Origin: Oopsacas minuta
Taxonomy: Eukaryota > Porifera > Hexactinellida > Lyssacinosida > Leucopsacidae
Direction: 5' to 3'
DNA: 64,000 nt
NCBI GenBank assembly: GCA_024704765.1
Contig: JAKMXF010000362.1
Coordinates: 62,001 to 126,000 of the forward strand
The translations under genes and the position numbers were made by a program. Numbering within the stretch: the first letter of the stretch is position 1; every line of letters starts with the position of its first letter. Positions 54,012 to 64,000 of the stretch are shown here, piece after piece. The notes below the pieces were generated by a model. That model was not told the origin of the DNA. It saw nothing but the letters and a program-made list of their open reading frames with translations, and made no database searches.

Positions 54012-57003
54012 GTAGCAACAAGCTAAGCCTCCTTATTTGACTATTCTACACAAAGATTATATATACTGCACTCGATATGCTCTTATAATATTATGGTTGC
54101 TTTTAATGTATTCAATTAATATACATTTTGGTTGAAAATTGATACATTGAATGCCGATTATAAGAACATCGTCGGGAACTGGACATAATGTTCTCGTAAC
54201 CGGTATGTTCTCATAACCGGTATGTTCTTATAACCGGTATGTTCTTATAGCCGGTATGTAGTATATAGTAGATGTTGGTTATGAAAACACTTCATTTAAA
54301 CACATTTGGGTGTAGAAACCATATTAAAGAAAAAGAAAAAATTCAATGGAGTAGAATACAAAAGATTCAGTAATTCAAGTTGTGGTTCTTATATCCAGCA
54401 CCTACACTTGCATGAAATTGGTTATAATGACTAATTACAAGAGATTAGAATAGTAGGATTGGATTGACGAATTATAATTTGGATGCACCATTACTTGGCA
54501 AATGAATTCAATTATTTTGGCAAACAAAGCAATTAATTTGACAAATGGTTAAAATTATGCGCCCTATATATTGGTATCATTTCTACATTTCCCTTTGTAG
54601 AGTGTGGATTCATATACTCAGACACATCGGGTACTTCACTACATCCACATATCCGTCCTCAGGCGTTGCGCCTTCTCAGCTTTAATCCAGCTATAATTGA
54701 ATTTTTAGTTCAGTTGCCAAAATAATTGAATTCAGTTGGCTAGATAATATTAGATTCATTATAATTTGCCTATATCCCTAGAGTAGAACTCGGACAAAAA
54801 ACATACTATCTGTTCAGAGGTTATCTAGGAAATTCTTGCCTTTTCTTGCAGGGACTCAAATGGGCATATATTAAAAATCCTTATTCGACGCGTCGCTCTA
54901 TTCTCTCTATATTAGTTGCTACCTGCCTGGATGTTGTTTTCGGGCATTTTGAGACGCTAGTCGCATGTTTGGAGGGGAGGATATCTAAACTACCTTAGAA
55001 ATCCATATTCGACTGTAGAATAAGAGTTAGGCAACGCATCGCATAAGGTTTTTTAATGCCTCAAATAGGATGGCACAATTATGAAAGGGTAACATATTGA
55101 TCCTATACTAATTGAGCCTCATGGTGCACTTTGTGTAATTCATAATCCTGGATGCTGAATTGGCACTTTTAGATGCTCGCCAAGCACATCGATAAACCCC
55201 TGACTCTGTTAATAAGTATTTATTCTTTCAAATCAAAAAATTAGTTCTCATTCATTTTATTAATATCTATCTGGACATGGCGGAAACATTGAAATTGCTA
55301 GGCAAGGCCTGATATTGCTGGGCAACTAGATGTACAAATAGACTGTACAATGTATTCCAAGTAGATATTGAAATGAGCTTTTACCCAGGAATTTGGTAGT
55401 CTGTGCCTTATAATACCAGTCCTGCAGCAATCAGAGATAGACTGCGGGACCATCGGACCTAATTAGGTACCAAGTCCGCGAACAGTGAATTTCGGCTGTA
55501 AAAGTACTCGGAGTCTGAGACAGCAAGATTAGAACAAAACAGTGCAGCCCAGAAATTCCTGGATAAGCCTATGTAATCAATATGTTATTATCTAACTTTT
55601 GTTTCCGATATTAATTATCTTATTCTGTGTATATAATATACGTTACAACAGTAAATATAGGATTATGTCTTTCTTCTGTGTTCCTCTTCTTCTGGATATG
55701 AGTTCAATTAGTTGAATTGTTTCTCATAAATTGGAGAGGTAGCGGCTAACAGTATTTTTCGGTATTACATTCCCCACAATCTCTAACATAATATATCTAT
55801 ATTATTAAATCTTAACTGTTGTTTGTTTGTTTGTTTGTCCGTTGTCAAGGAAAGGATTACGGTATGCAATTTTGAAATTGTCGCATCACTATGTATTTAT
55901 CGTGTTTATAAAGGAAGTAAATAGAATTCAATAAAACTTCACTAAATATATCGAATATGATGAATCCGATTTTCACACTTTTGGATTAATCATATGTAAA
56001 TGTATTGTTGTTTTTATGAATATAAAGTAAACAAATAAGCAAAATCTCTCAATTTACGTAGATACTTGCCCTATACGGCTACAAAGGGTGTTGATCTTAC
56101 AAAATAACTCAATAACTTATATGTCATATATCTATTTTATAATACTCAAAGGGGGCCTTCAATTTGGAGAATAATGGATACATCGAGGCGTAATGCGCCG
56201 AGTTCATCGCGAAGCGACGAGCAAAAGGCTCGCATTCTGTAAATCATAATTTAATCTCCAGTTCTCTGTACTACGTGAGCCATGGGATCTACAAGTATAC
56301 TGTTACACGCAATAGATACAACACTCATTAGAATAGTACTATTCTGTTATTATATAGCCTTTGTAACTATTTCATATTGGATTTCATTGAAATTAGTGAA
56401 TAACAAATTTGTGTTAATTATTCACACGTCATTACAATTCAGCCATTGAGGAATAAAATTTGTTATTCATACATGATTTCTTTTGTTAATCTAATTAAAC
56501 GTAAAATGTATCCAAATTCCTTCTTATGAGGACAGATTGTAAATTACACTAAATATTCAATTTACCAAATAGATACTCCAACCTTTAATATTTGTTAAAT
56601 TATATTAACACCTTGTTATGCAATAATTGCCAGTTACCAACTGTTTGAAAATGTTTATATGTAAGACAGGATTGAAGAATATTTGCTAAAAAGCTTTGAG
56701 ATCAGTTTTAAGTGGAACAAACAAGTTAGTGCTTCTCCTAATGTGGATTATAATCAATAAACAAATTGAATTACTGATATTAATCTATCTAACAGTTGCT
56801 GAGTGACGTATGTACGTTACAGTATATATTTAACTAATTCAATTTATTATTGATTATGTTGGAACTGAAACTCCTTTGAATTTTGTAGTAAATGCTCACA
56901 ATTAATTTCTCAAAATTACGTTGTATCATTCCCTCCATCTATGAAAGAGATCATAAATTAGAAATTTATTAAGAATACAAATACTAAATAGAAATATACT
57001 ACA
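54012..57003. other. Long intergenic region
   Basis: No gene supported over 3 kb. Contains the 17-bp tandem repeat at 54153-54255. 'ttgtttgtttgtttgtccgt' with 'tgtcaaggaa' at about 55820 resembles 53484-53512. Two patches with 'gcgttgcgcctt' (54663) and 'gaggcgtaatgcgcc' (56191) also occur. The last 200 bp are the upstream region of the bZIP gene. Confidence 0.45.
54153..54255. repeat. 17-bp tandem repeat with inverted copy
   Basis: Four units of 'atgttcttataaccggt' type occupy 54188-54255 without gaps, with one or two changes each. An inverted unit ('gccgattataagaacat') lies at 54153-54169. This looks like the repeated subterminal motif of a DNA transposon. Confidence 0.8.
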
Positions 57004-57621
57004 ATGTGTGCTTACAACATGAAACAGGCGGGCAATATGATTGACCCTTTATCATTTCAGATAACTCCTCCCAATTATTATCCTCCGAACTACTATGACC
57101 AACTACCTCAGTTAAGCCCTTCCCCTAGCCATCCACCTTCAGTCTTGATATCGCCTCAACCTATTCATACTTCCCCCAATGAGTTATACCTCAAATCATT
57201 CGGTATTGCCATTACACAACATGAAGCTGATACAATGTACCTTTTGAGTAAGTGTCTAGAATCGGAATTAATATTAAATCAAAATTGGAAAATACTCTTT
57301 CTTAAGCGCAGCTTCTTAAAATTTGTTGATAAAGACAAAGTTGCATATGAAATTTCAGGGAAAGAATTAAATAGAATTTTATCATCCAGCTTCTTCACTG
57401 CTAGCGAACAGAAAACAATCAGAAAGATGCGCTACCAAGGCCGAAACAATATGGCTGCAAAACGAATGCGTGATAAGAAAAAGGAGAGTGATGAAGAAGA
57501 TAAATTAGATATTGTGAACATGCAAAGAGAGAAACTAAAGTTGGAAAATGAGAAAGAACAGATGATTAAAGAAATAGAGCAATATAAACAGCTATTTAAT
57601 AATCCACAAAATCAAAACTAA
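57004..57621 (+). CDS. CNC-like bZIP transcription factor, compact
   Basis: A single-exon 205 aa protein. The N-terminal 60 residues are rich in Pro, Tyr and Ser. Residues 117-140 ('ISGKELNRILSSSFFTASEQ') look like the CNC homology segment that precedes the basic region in NFE2/Nrf/Skn-1 proteins. The basic region is 'IRKMRYQGRNNMAAKRMRDKK' (139-159), with the Asn, Ala-Ala, Arg and Lys contacts conserved but Met where the family normally has Cys in N-x-x-A-A-x-x-C-R. A leucine-zipper-type helix follows (165-197). CNC factors dimerise with small Maf proteins and act in stress response. It is far shorter than Nrf-type factors and has no visible KEAP1-binding DLG/ETGE motif. Confidence 0.8.
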   Translation: MCAYNMKQAGNMIDPLSFQITPPNYYPPNYYDQLPQLSPSPSHPPSVLISPQPIHTSPNELYLKSFGIAITQHEADTMYLLSKCLESELILNQNWKILFLKRSFLKFVDKDKVAYEISGKELNRILSSSFFTASEQKTIRKMRYQGRNNMAAKRMRDKKKESDEEDKLDIVNMQREKLKLENEKEQMIKEIEQYKQLFNNPQNQN

Positions 57622-57902
57622 TCTTAAAGTTAAGGAAATGACTTTTAATGTCGATTTTTCCATTTTTATTTATTTTCAATTTAATATAATAAATTCAATA
57701 CAGTGCTTTAATTTATAATTTGTTAATGTTTGTATAATTCAGTCCTTAAAATGAAACTTAGAAGTAGAATCTTTACAAACTTCAAATTATGTTACAACAA
57801 AATATAACTTTTCATTTGTTAAGAAAAAGTTTTACTTTAAGACCATTTAGCTTGAGTGAATTGTATCTTACTAAAACTTCAGCTATTACTTCTTGTTGAA
57901 AC

Positions 57903-58166
57903 ATGTCTGTTAAAGATCCAGCGAGACTAAATTGGGCAAATGATATATCGTGTACAGACAAGAATGTTGTTATCGCTCTTGGTGGTAAACACAGAATTGT
58001 ACTTCTGTCTAGGTCTGAGAAGTACTGTTGGTCTATTCACTATCATTTATTATCTCATCCTCATGGATTGGTACTCCGATATCCCATTACTGGTCAACTG
58101 ATGGTTTCCAACTGGAATAACCATCTTGTTATCACCTTTACTACGGTAAATACAACATTTCTATGA
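57903..58166 (+). CDS. NHL-like fragment or first exon
   Basis: An 87-codon frame starting at a good ATG reads as one or two propeller-type blades: 'NDISCTDKNVVIALGGKHRI' and 'HPHGLVLRYPITGQLMVSNW'. The stop is reached 8 codons after 'TTG/GTAAAT'-like sequence at 58145, a possible splice donor, so it may be the first exon of a longer gene whose next exon I cannot place. Equally it may be a fragment of the NHL family abundant in this window. No signal peptide or RING. Confidence 0.45.
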   Translation: MSVKDPARLNWANDISCTDKNVVIALGGKHRIVLLSRSEKYCWSIHYHLLSHPHGLVLRYPITGQLMVSNWNNHLVITFTTVNTTFL

Positions 58167-61100
58167 ATATGTTTATTTACCTTCAATAAAACACTTGTGA
58201 AATGATTACAATTGTGCATATCTAGCAGCATCAGCGTTTTTATATTAGTTCATGGTTCTAGAATAATGCATAATTTCATATTATTGCATAGAGTATGTCA
58301 AAACAGTCAAGAATGGCAAAATCGGCAATAAAGTGATGTTCCATAAGTCACGCTAGCTGGGCCACTTAAACTATTTATTGATTCTTTATCTTGGATATTA
58401 CACTATACCGAGACTGCTAATCAAAGAGCTTGATTCGACAATCATAATATAATTTTCACATTAAGAGTGCATTCAGGTGCGTTGAGACGTCAGTAAGTCC
58501 ACTCTAGTCATTGGATGGGTCATTCAACACCCGTAGACGGTAGTTAGAACCTTGGAAATAGGACCTTTTCTTCGTCTAGCATGTTCTTATCTCAAATTTG
58601 ATGGATTATTATTTGTTATGAATCAACTAAATTTGCTTCTGATACGTCACAAAATTATAAGATGATGAGATGCCGCCGCGCCCGCATGATCAGATGGATC
58701 TCGTGCGGAGCTGAAACAAGTTTCTCATTAACAGTGGCCTTAGAAATATTTATTAATTTGTAACTCATGCTTTTTCATTATCTGGAAACTACCCGATATA
58801 TTTGTACATCTCTACGCTGATACTATGCTCTTCGGAAAGTATGACTCCTTCTTAGGAATTAATTTACAAGTATTGCGACCTTCTCAGTGAATATATGCAT
58901 AAATAAACTTTTTTGATCTAACATATTTTAGATAATGTATTAATGACACCACATAACTGACTGATTAGTCTACTATTTCCTTATCTATTTTTATCTTTGC
59001 TTGTTATGTATGTGCACAAAATCAATTTGGGTTTTCACTGTATTATGTAGTATACCATTAACCTTAATTTACTGGTGAATTGTACAATATTTGTCGTAAT
59101 CCTTTTTTGCAACTGTCGATAGATATTTGGCGAATTTACTTGCAACTTCGTGCTTTTTGCATAAGAGCATTAATTCGTCAATATTAATTGCAGTCTTATT
59201 TCTTAGTTATTTCGTATTTTCCTCCGAAAATATTGTTCCTTATGGATTTTCTTACCATTTGCACTCCCACTTTACAATTAACCGTCCCCTATGATTCTAA
59301 CTATACGGGAATTATGGTTATTGTTAGTGAATTACAGCATAGATTGAGGTTAGATTAGATAGATGTCATCAAATTTAGCCTTATTTTTTCATCAGCTGTA
59401 TTTCTTTGATGATCATTATTCATACCCAAAATTGTGCAAAATGTCAAAATCTGAATATATTTGAAATTAACTTATTTCGTTACAGTTTGCCAGTTTGGGG
59501 AGAATCCTCTGTAGTATTTATTAGTTAACTAAAACATAAATCCTGCAAATATATTCTATTGCAATAATAATGAATGAATATTATCTGTAAAGAGCCAATT
59601 ATCATGAAATGCAAGCATAAGAATGTGAATTGTATTTACAAATTTTGATGAATAAGTTTAGGCTGAAGTTTGATGACTTATTTTGATGCATCATAAAGGT
59701 TAACAATATCTGTGATTACTGGTATGCTTATTTTGCGATTTATAATGGAATCTGCTTAACGGTGGCTTGCACATAACGGCCACATAAATATAGTCCTGTG
59801 GGACGATTTTGATTAGCAATCGGCCACTCTATAGCGGCACCCTGTACGGTACAGTATGTTAACTTTTGTTCAATCCCCATCAGTAATTGTTATAGGCAAG
59901 TTTGACAGTACAGTAGAAATCTGATTATTTCGATATCCCTCGCCTTGGCCAGTGCCTAATTACATTTAGCTTACAATTACGCATAAAAGGGTATTTGTTA
60001 AAATATATATTTCATTTAAACTCCTTGAATGACTGTGCTAGACTTAGACGTATCGTATTATTACCCTTCAAATATTTTTCTTACAGATTACATAATTATG
60101 ATTCTTGTTGTTATGCATCATATTTTGTTATCTGCCCTTGACACTACAGTTGTGTGTTTGACGTAAACTTTAAATGAATGATTAAATATGTGTCTGATAA
60201 CATTATTTAATACATCTTGTGTATCTAAGAATTTTCCTTTGATGTTGTACTTATGTCATTAAAATATAATTATTATAAATGAATAATTCCTGAACTTAAT
60301 TACGTTAGGAATTCCATAACCATTTCTGGCTATTAGTTTCCCCCTACACGACATATGCTCATCTTTAATCGAATCTGTCGAAACACTGAATATTCTAAGG
60401 CGATTAATATATCATACATCATATTATTAAAACACAGATATTTGTGTGTGGAATATTGCTCTACATAACGATCATAGACAATTAATAATTTTATAATTTT
60501 GCTTATGACATTCAAGTTTATTCTAGTAGAAGGCCTGGCGGGTTATATTTCAGATTTACTTATAATTATTACTATTTTAATTAGGTAAATAGTTCAGAGT
60601 TGACAATACTGTTAATTACAGGCTGTACAATTACAGGCTGTACAATTACAGGCTGTACAATTACAGGCTGTACAATTACAGGCTGTACAAACTGATTTCA
60701 TTCTCTATTTTTGAGTTTACAACCAACATACATTGTATCAAAATAGTAATATCTGCTCAGCTGGTTTATAATGACTATTACGTATATTTACGCTGTATAG
60801 TGAATATGATTTATTTGTATTTAGCGTCTAAGTAGGAAAAAGTACGTATAAATTGTGAAACTTGTTTGACACGATCAGAGTAGTTCTTTGATATTTTGAC
60901 TAATTCAACTCACTAATCGAATTAATCAATGAAATAATTACGTTTAATGGGTTACTAATAATACACTTTATTTATATGTAACAATTCTGCTTCATTTGAA
61001 TAATGAATCTACACAGATTTTGCATTTTTTTCTGTTCTTAATATACGAATTTGTCTTGATAGTAGAAAAATTTGCTTCTCAATGAGGTTGTATGGAGATA

Positions 61101-61858
61101 ATCATAGTTTCAAGTTTTTTGCATATTATCTTCTCTGGTTAATAAACGCTAATTGAATTGTATATTTGTAAATCATACAGACAATACTTGTGATAATTTC
61201 AGAGCAGTTTTGTGAATTTACAATTATTCAATTCTGAGTTGCTGAGGTGCTTTTACGTTTTAGCACTGAGCATTTATTTTTGTGCGTGAACACATTATTG
61301 TATTTTCAAACTATTAATTTAATAATATTTGGTGATCAAATAAATTCTCTTAAATTTTCCTTGATACATGCGTATGAAATGCAAAGTGTTAATATGTTAA
61401 TTCAATTAAAATAATATATTTTGTGGATGTGTTGACGCAAAATTATAATTAATTCATTTTCCCCACGATTACACATTTTATCAATTCAATGTTCTCACGA
61501 CGGAATATTACTTTGTATTTTGACTAACTGGGGTACATGGTAGTATACTACGTAACATAATTTTGTTTGGCTTCAATTTTTGATGTCCCCTTATGTTTTT
61601 TGGGTCGCTGAATTAAAAAATCGTGTTAGTTTTTCCATATCATCAATGCTTTTTGACGTATTTATACTTTTTGCTTTTTCCGACCAAGTTGTGTTGTTCA
61701 TTATATGCAAATTTGCCTACAGCTCTTGCAATAGATTTAAACACGTAGTGATGTGTTGATAAGTTTATTTGAACATGAAAATCACTACCAAACAGTACAT
61801 TGCTGTTTACAAGTCCTGAAGAAAACAGAACGCACTCATGTTAAAGCGTTAAAATACT
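58167..61858. other. Long AT-rich intergenic region
   Basis: No gene supported over 3.7 kb. A GC-rich patch at about 58670-58720 and a possible inverted-repeat remnant at 59745-59860 ('ctgcttaacggtggcttgca' and 'ctctatagcggcaccctgta') are seen, and a 15-bp tandem repeat at 60616-60690. Confidence 0.45.
60616..60690. repeat. Perfect 5 x 15-bp tandem repeat
   Basis: The unit 'ttacaggctgtacaa' is repeated five times without a mismatch. Each unit contains the near palindrome TACAGGCTGTA. It stands in non-coding sequence. Confidence 0.95.
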
Positions 61859-63644
61859 TCAATAATGAACTGCTGAACGAGCTTTTCTTTTGTGACCAGA
61901 AATGTCTTCCCTTATCAAAAACCACATGTAATCGCCCATCATTGCACTGTCCCAGCGGCCCTGATACCGTCTTTCCATTGGCTGAATATCTTGGTGAAAT
62001 CTCTCACCATGTTCCTCCCTGAAATCCCCCAAATTTTCTTGAAAGAAGTCAAGATGAGAGAATAGAAAATGAATTTTCAACGACATGCGACATCCCATCT
62101 TTTGGTAGCTTGTGATCAGAGTTTTCACTATCTCTTCATAATTAGGGTCTTTGTTATTTCCTAGAAAGCCATTAACTACACCTCGAAATGCCTGCCATGC
62201 TTTTCTTTCTGTTTCGATCATTTTATCCTCCAGGGTTCTTGACTTTAACATGGTGGTTAGTTGGGGGCCAACTAATATTCCTCCCTTTAGTTTAGCATCT
62301 GATAATTTTGGAAACATTGCACGGATTTCTTGAAAAGCTTCTCCTTCAAATTCCAAAGCTTTAACAAATTGCTTCACTAAACCTAGTTTTATATGAAAAG
62401 GTGGTAGTAAAACTTTTTCCCGGCTTACAAGTGGCTCTTTGATGACATTGTACTTTCCTGGCATTAATTCTTTTCTTGGCGGCCATTGAATCTTCTTGTA
62501 GTGCTCTCCATCAGCTCTGCTGTTCCACAAAGAAAGAAAGCATGAGTATTTGGTGTAACCACCCTGCAGTCCCAACAAAACCCCAACATCTTAAAATCAC
62601 CACAAACATGCCAGTTAAATTCAGCATATTTTATTTTAAGCAGTAGTTGCTTGACAATTTCATAGTCTTCTTTCATTTGTATTGAATAAGCAAGTAGAAT
62701 TGACGGATATTTGTTCCCATTATGAGGTAAAACTCCTTTAAGACTTTTGGTCGAACTGTCAATAAAAAATCGCCACTGAGAAGGGTCATGTTCTATTCCA
62801 ACAGCATCAAACAAACCATTCACATCTTTGTAATAGCACAGACCCTGTATTACATCAAAGTAAACAGAATAGTCCAAGTGCCTCTTCCTGTAAGCAGTTA
62901 TTTTGCAATCATCACGCAGCAAATTCCACTCGCTTAATCTTGACGTCAATAGCTCTGCTGCAAATTTTGTTAGTTGCAGATCTCGTATTAAGTCATCTAA
63001 TTCTCTCTTAGGAGGATAATGACGATTTGCACTTGTTGATTGGGGATACTCCTCCTCAGCATCCGAAGTTTCACTTGATATCAAGTCTTCACATTCAGCA
63101 TTAAACTCCAACTAAAATGACAAGAATAAAACATAAGATGCAGATTGTGGGTCACCCTTACAGCATATAAGCTAGCGTAGCCTAATATTACAAAACATAA
63201 AACTACTTACATTTGCTGGTGGTTTTGGAACTGGTAAAGTTTCACTGAGGAACAGGTGCAATGGATGAAGGTATACTTGGATAAGTCAGTGCTCTTCTTT
63301 CTTTAACCTTGCGGTACTTAGCAGTATTTATCATACAAAAGTAACAATCATCATGATGGTTTTGTAGCTCTCTCCAAACTCTTGGAATAGCAAATGGCAT
63401 AACTCTAGCGGAACCCCTCAACCAACCTTCAAGATTAGATCGACAGCTGCCACAAATTACATGTGGGGCCCAGGCCTTTTGCTGACCCCAATGGGCATCC
63501 CAAAATACAGTCTATACGCTTCCCAATACATAGCTTCTTTTGATATTTTATTTGAAACATGTTTGCCGCCAACCTAATATCCACAAACATAGCATAATGA
63601 GTCAGGTGAATTCTTGCATTGTCTACTTAGCCATTGCAATTTCT
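61859..63644 (-). pseudogene. Decayed copy of a widespread multi-copy gene family of unknown function
   Basis: Read from right to left the pieces are: a Cys-rich start ('RQCKNSPDSLCYVCGY', then a stop), 'NKISKEAMYWEAYRLYFGMP', 'AWAPHVICGSCRSNLEGWLR', 'PFAIPRVWREL', 'DDCYFCM', and 'TLPVPKPPAN'. A 99-bp intron (63112-63210, gtaagt..ag) precedes a 216-codon frame (63111-62464) with 'DPSQWRFFIDSSTKSLKGVL'. One base missing in a T run (62577-62580) shifts into the last 240 codons with 'LGLQGGYTKYSCFLSLWNSR', 'FHIKLGLVKQFVKALE', 'FLGNN', 'GERFHQDIQPMERRYQGRWD' and 'MMGDYMWFL'. I recognise this as a family of unnamed, often multi-copy proteins in arthropods and other invertebrates, probably carried by mobile DNA; the role is unknown. 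At least four shifts or stops disrupt this copy. Confidence 0.7.
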
Positions 63645-64000
63645 AAATTTGAAAAACACTAACTTAACGTAAGAACAACCAGCAAGTTGTTTCTGCCTTC
63701 TCTGCTAAAGGCAGTTATACTGATGCTTATACTAGCTGCTGGTAGCTTATACTATTGATGTAAGTAAATACTTTCCAAGTGAAGGTACTGGATAGCAAAT
63801 AAACTATACACAAGAACGAAATCTCTAAGTTTTGCAATCCTACCCCAGCCTGAAAATCTGATGCTGTTTAAGCTGTGCATTCGCAGACACTTTAAGTGTG
63901 TCCCAGAGCTTAAAAAGACAAGAGACAGTGAAGGGAGTGGAAAATGTTTATCTTTATTGTTATAGCACAAAAGATTTTGATTGTGACGTAAATTTTGTTG
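63645..64000. other. Right edge, nothing recognised
   Basis: The open frame at 63752-63970 on the minus strand has no family features. Sequence may belong to the element carrying the preceding pseudogene. Confidence 0.4.

Noticed and set aside
63752-63970. 72-codon minus-strand frame at the right edge
   Set aside because: No family features; likely chance.
1-64000. CRISPR array, bacterial operons or phage-like defence system
   Set aside because: Splice sites, Eph receptor, RPA49 and pogo elements show animal nuclear DNA; no spaced direct repeats of CRISPR type occur.

Overview
The window is animal nuclear DNA, AT-rich and made mostly of non-coding and repeat sequence, with about a dozen host genes. 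A complete Eph receptor, a CNC-type bZIP factor, USP14, RPA49, LMF2, a sphingosine kinase and many NHL/TRAF-type proteins mark it as metazoan. Most coding regions are single exons, and the few introns seen are about 100 bp to 2.5 kb. Expanded NHL and TRAF-finger families and a one-exon Eph receptor suggest a sponge or another early-branching animal; a glass sponge is only a guess.

Layout. 1-2.9 kb: an NHL-repeat gene running off the left edge and a divergent TRAF-type zinc-finger gene. 3.5-7.3 kb: an aldo-keto reductase in three exons, with a complete one-exon sphingosine kinase inside its second intron. 8.4-9.9 kb: USP14. 12.1-15.0 kb: Eph receptor. 15.9-18.0 kb: an apparently intact pogo/Tigger transposon with TA target duplication. 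19-22.5 kb: an orphan multi-pass membrane protein and a Rab-like protein lacking key GTP-binding residues. 25.3-26.2 kb: a methyltransferase. 27.6-28.4 kb: an inverted, stop-bearing copy of the NHL gene at the left edge. 28.7-30.7 kb: LMF2. 31.6-38.1 kb: two carnitine/choline acyltransferase genes that are almost identical in two blocks and strongly diverged in two others. 39.9-41.2 kb: RPA49. 44.3-48.9 kb: a graveyard holding an NHL coiled-coil remnant, an acidic repetitive frameshifted coding remnant and a decayed Mutator-like transposase with a PHD finger. 49.7-50.2 kb: a small two-exon, two-TM protein (CD225-like). 51-52.6 kb: a TRAF fragment and a frameshifted NHL gene. 53.9 kb: a tRNA-Leu(CAA)-like sequence. 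57.0-57.6 kb: a CNC-like bZIP. 57.9 kb: an NHL-like fragment. 61.9-63.6 kb: a decayed member of a widespread unnamed family, probably linked to mobile elements.

The host genes are unrelated housekeeping or signalling genes with no operon logic. What ties the window together is duplication: NHL and TRAF families, the acyltransferase pair, and several small inverted-repeat element families. The acyltransferase mosaic is the observation I rate highest.
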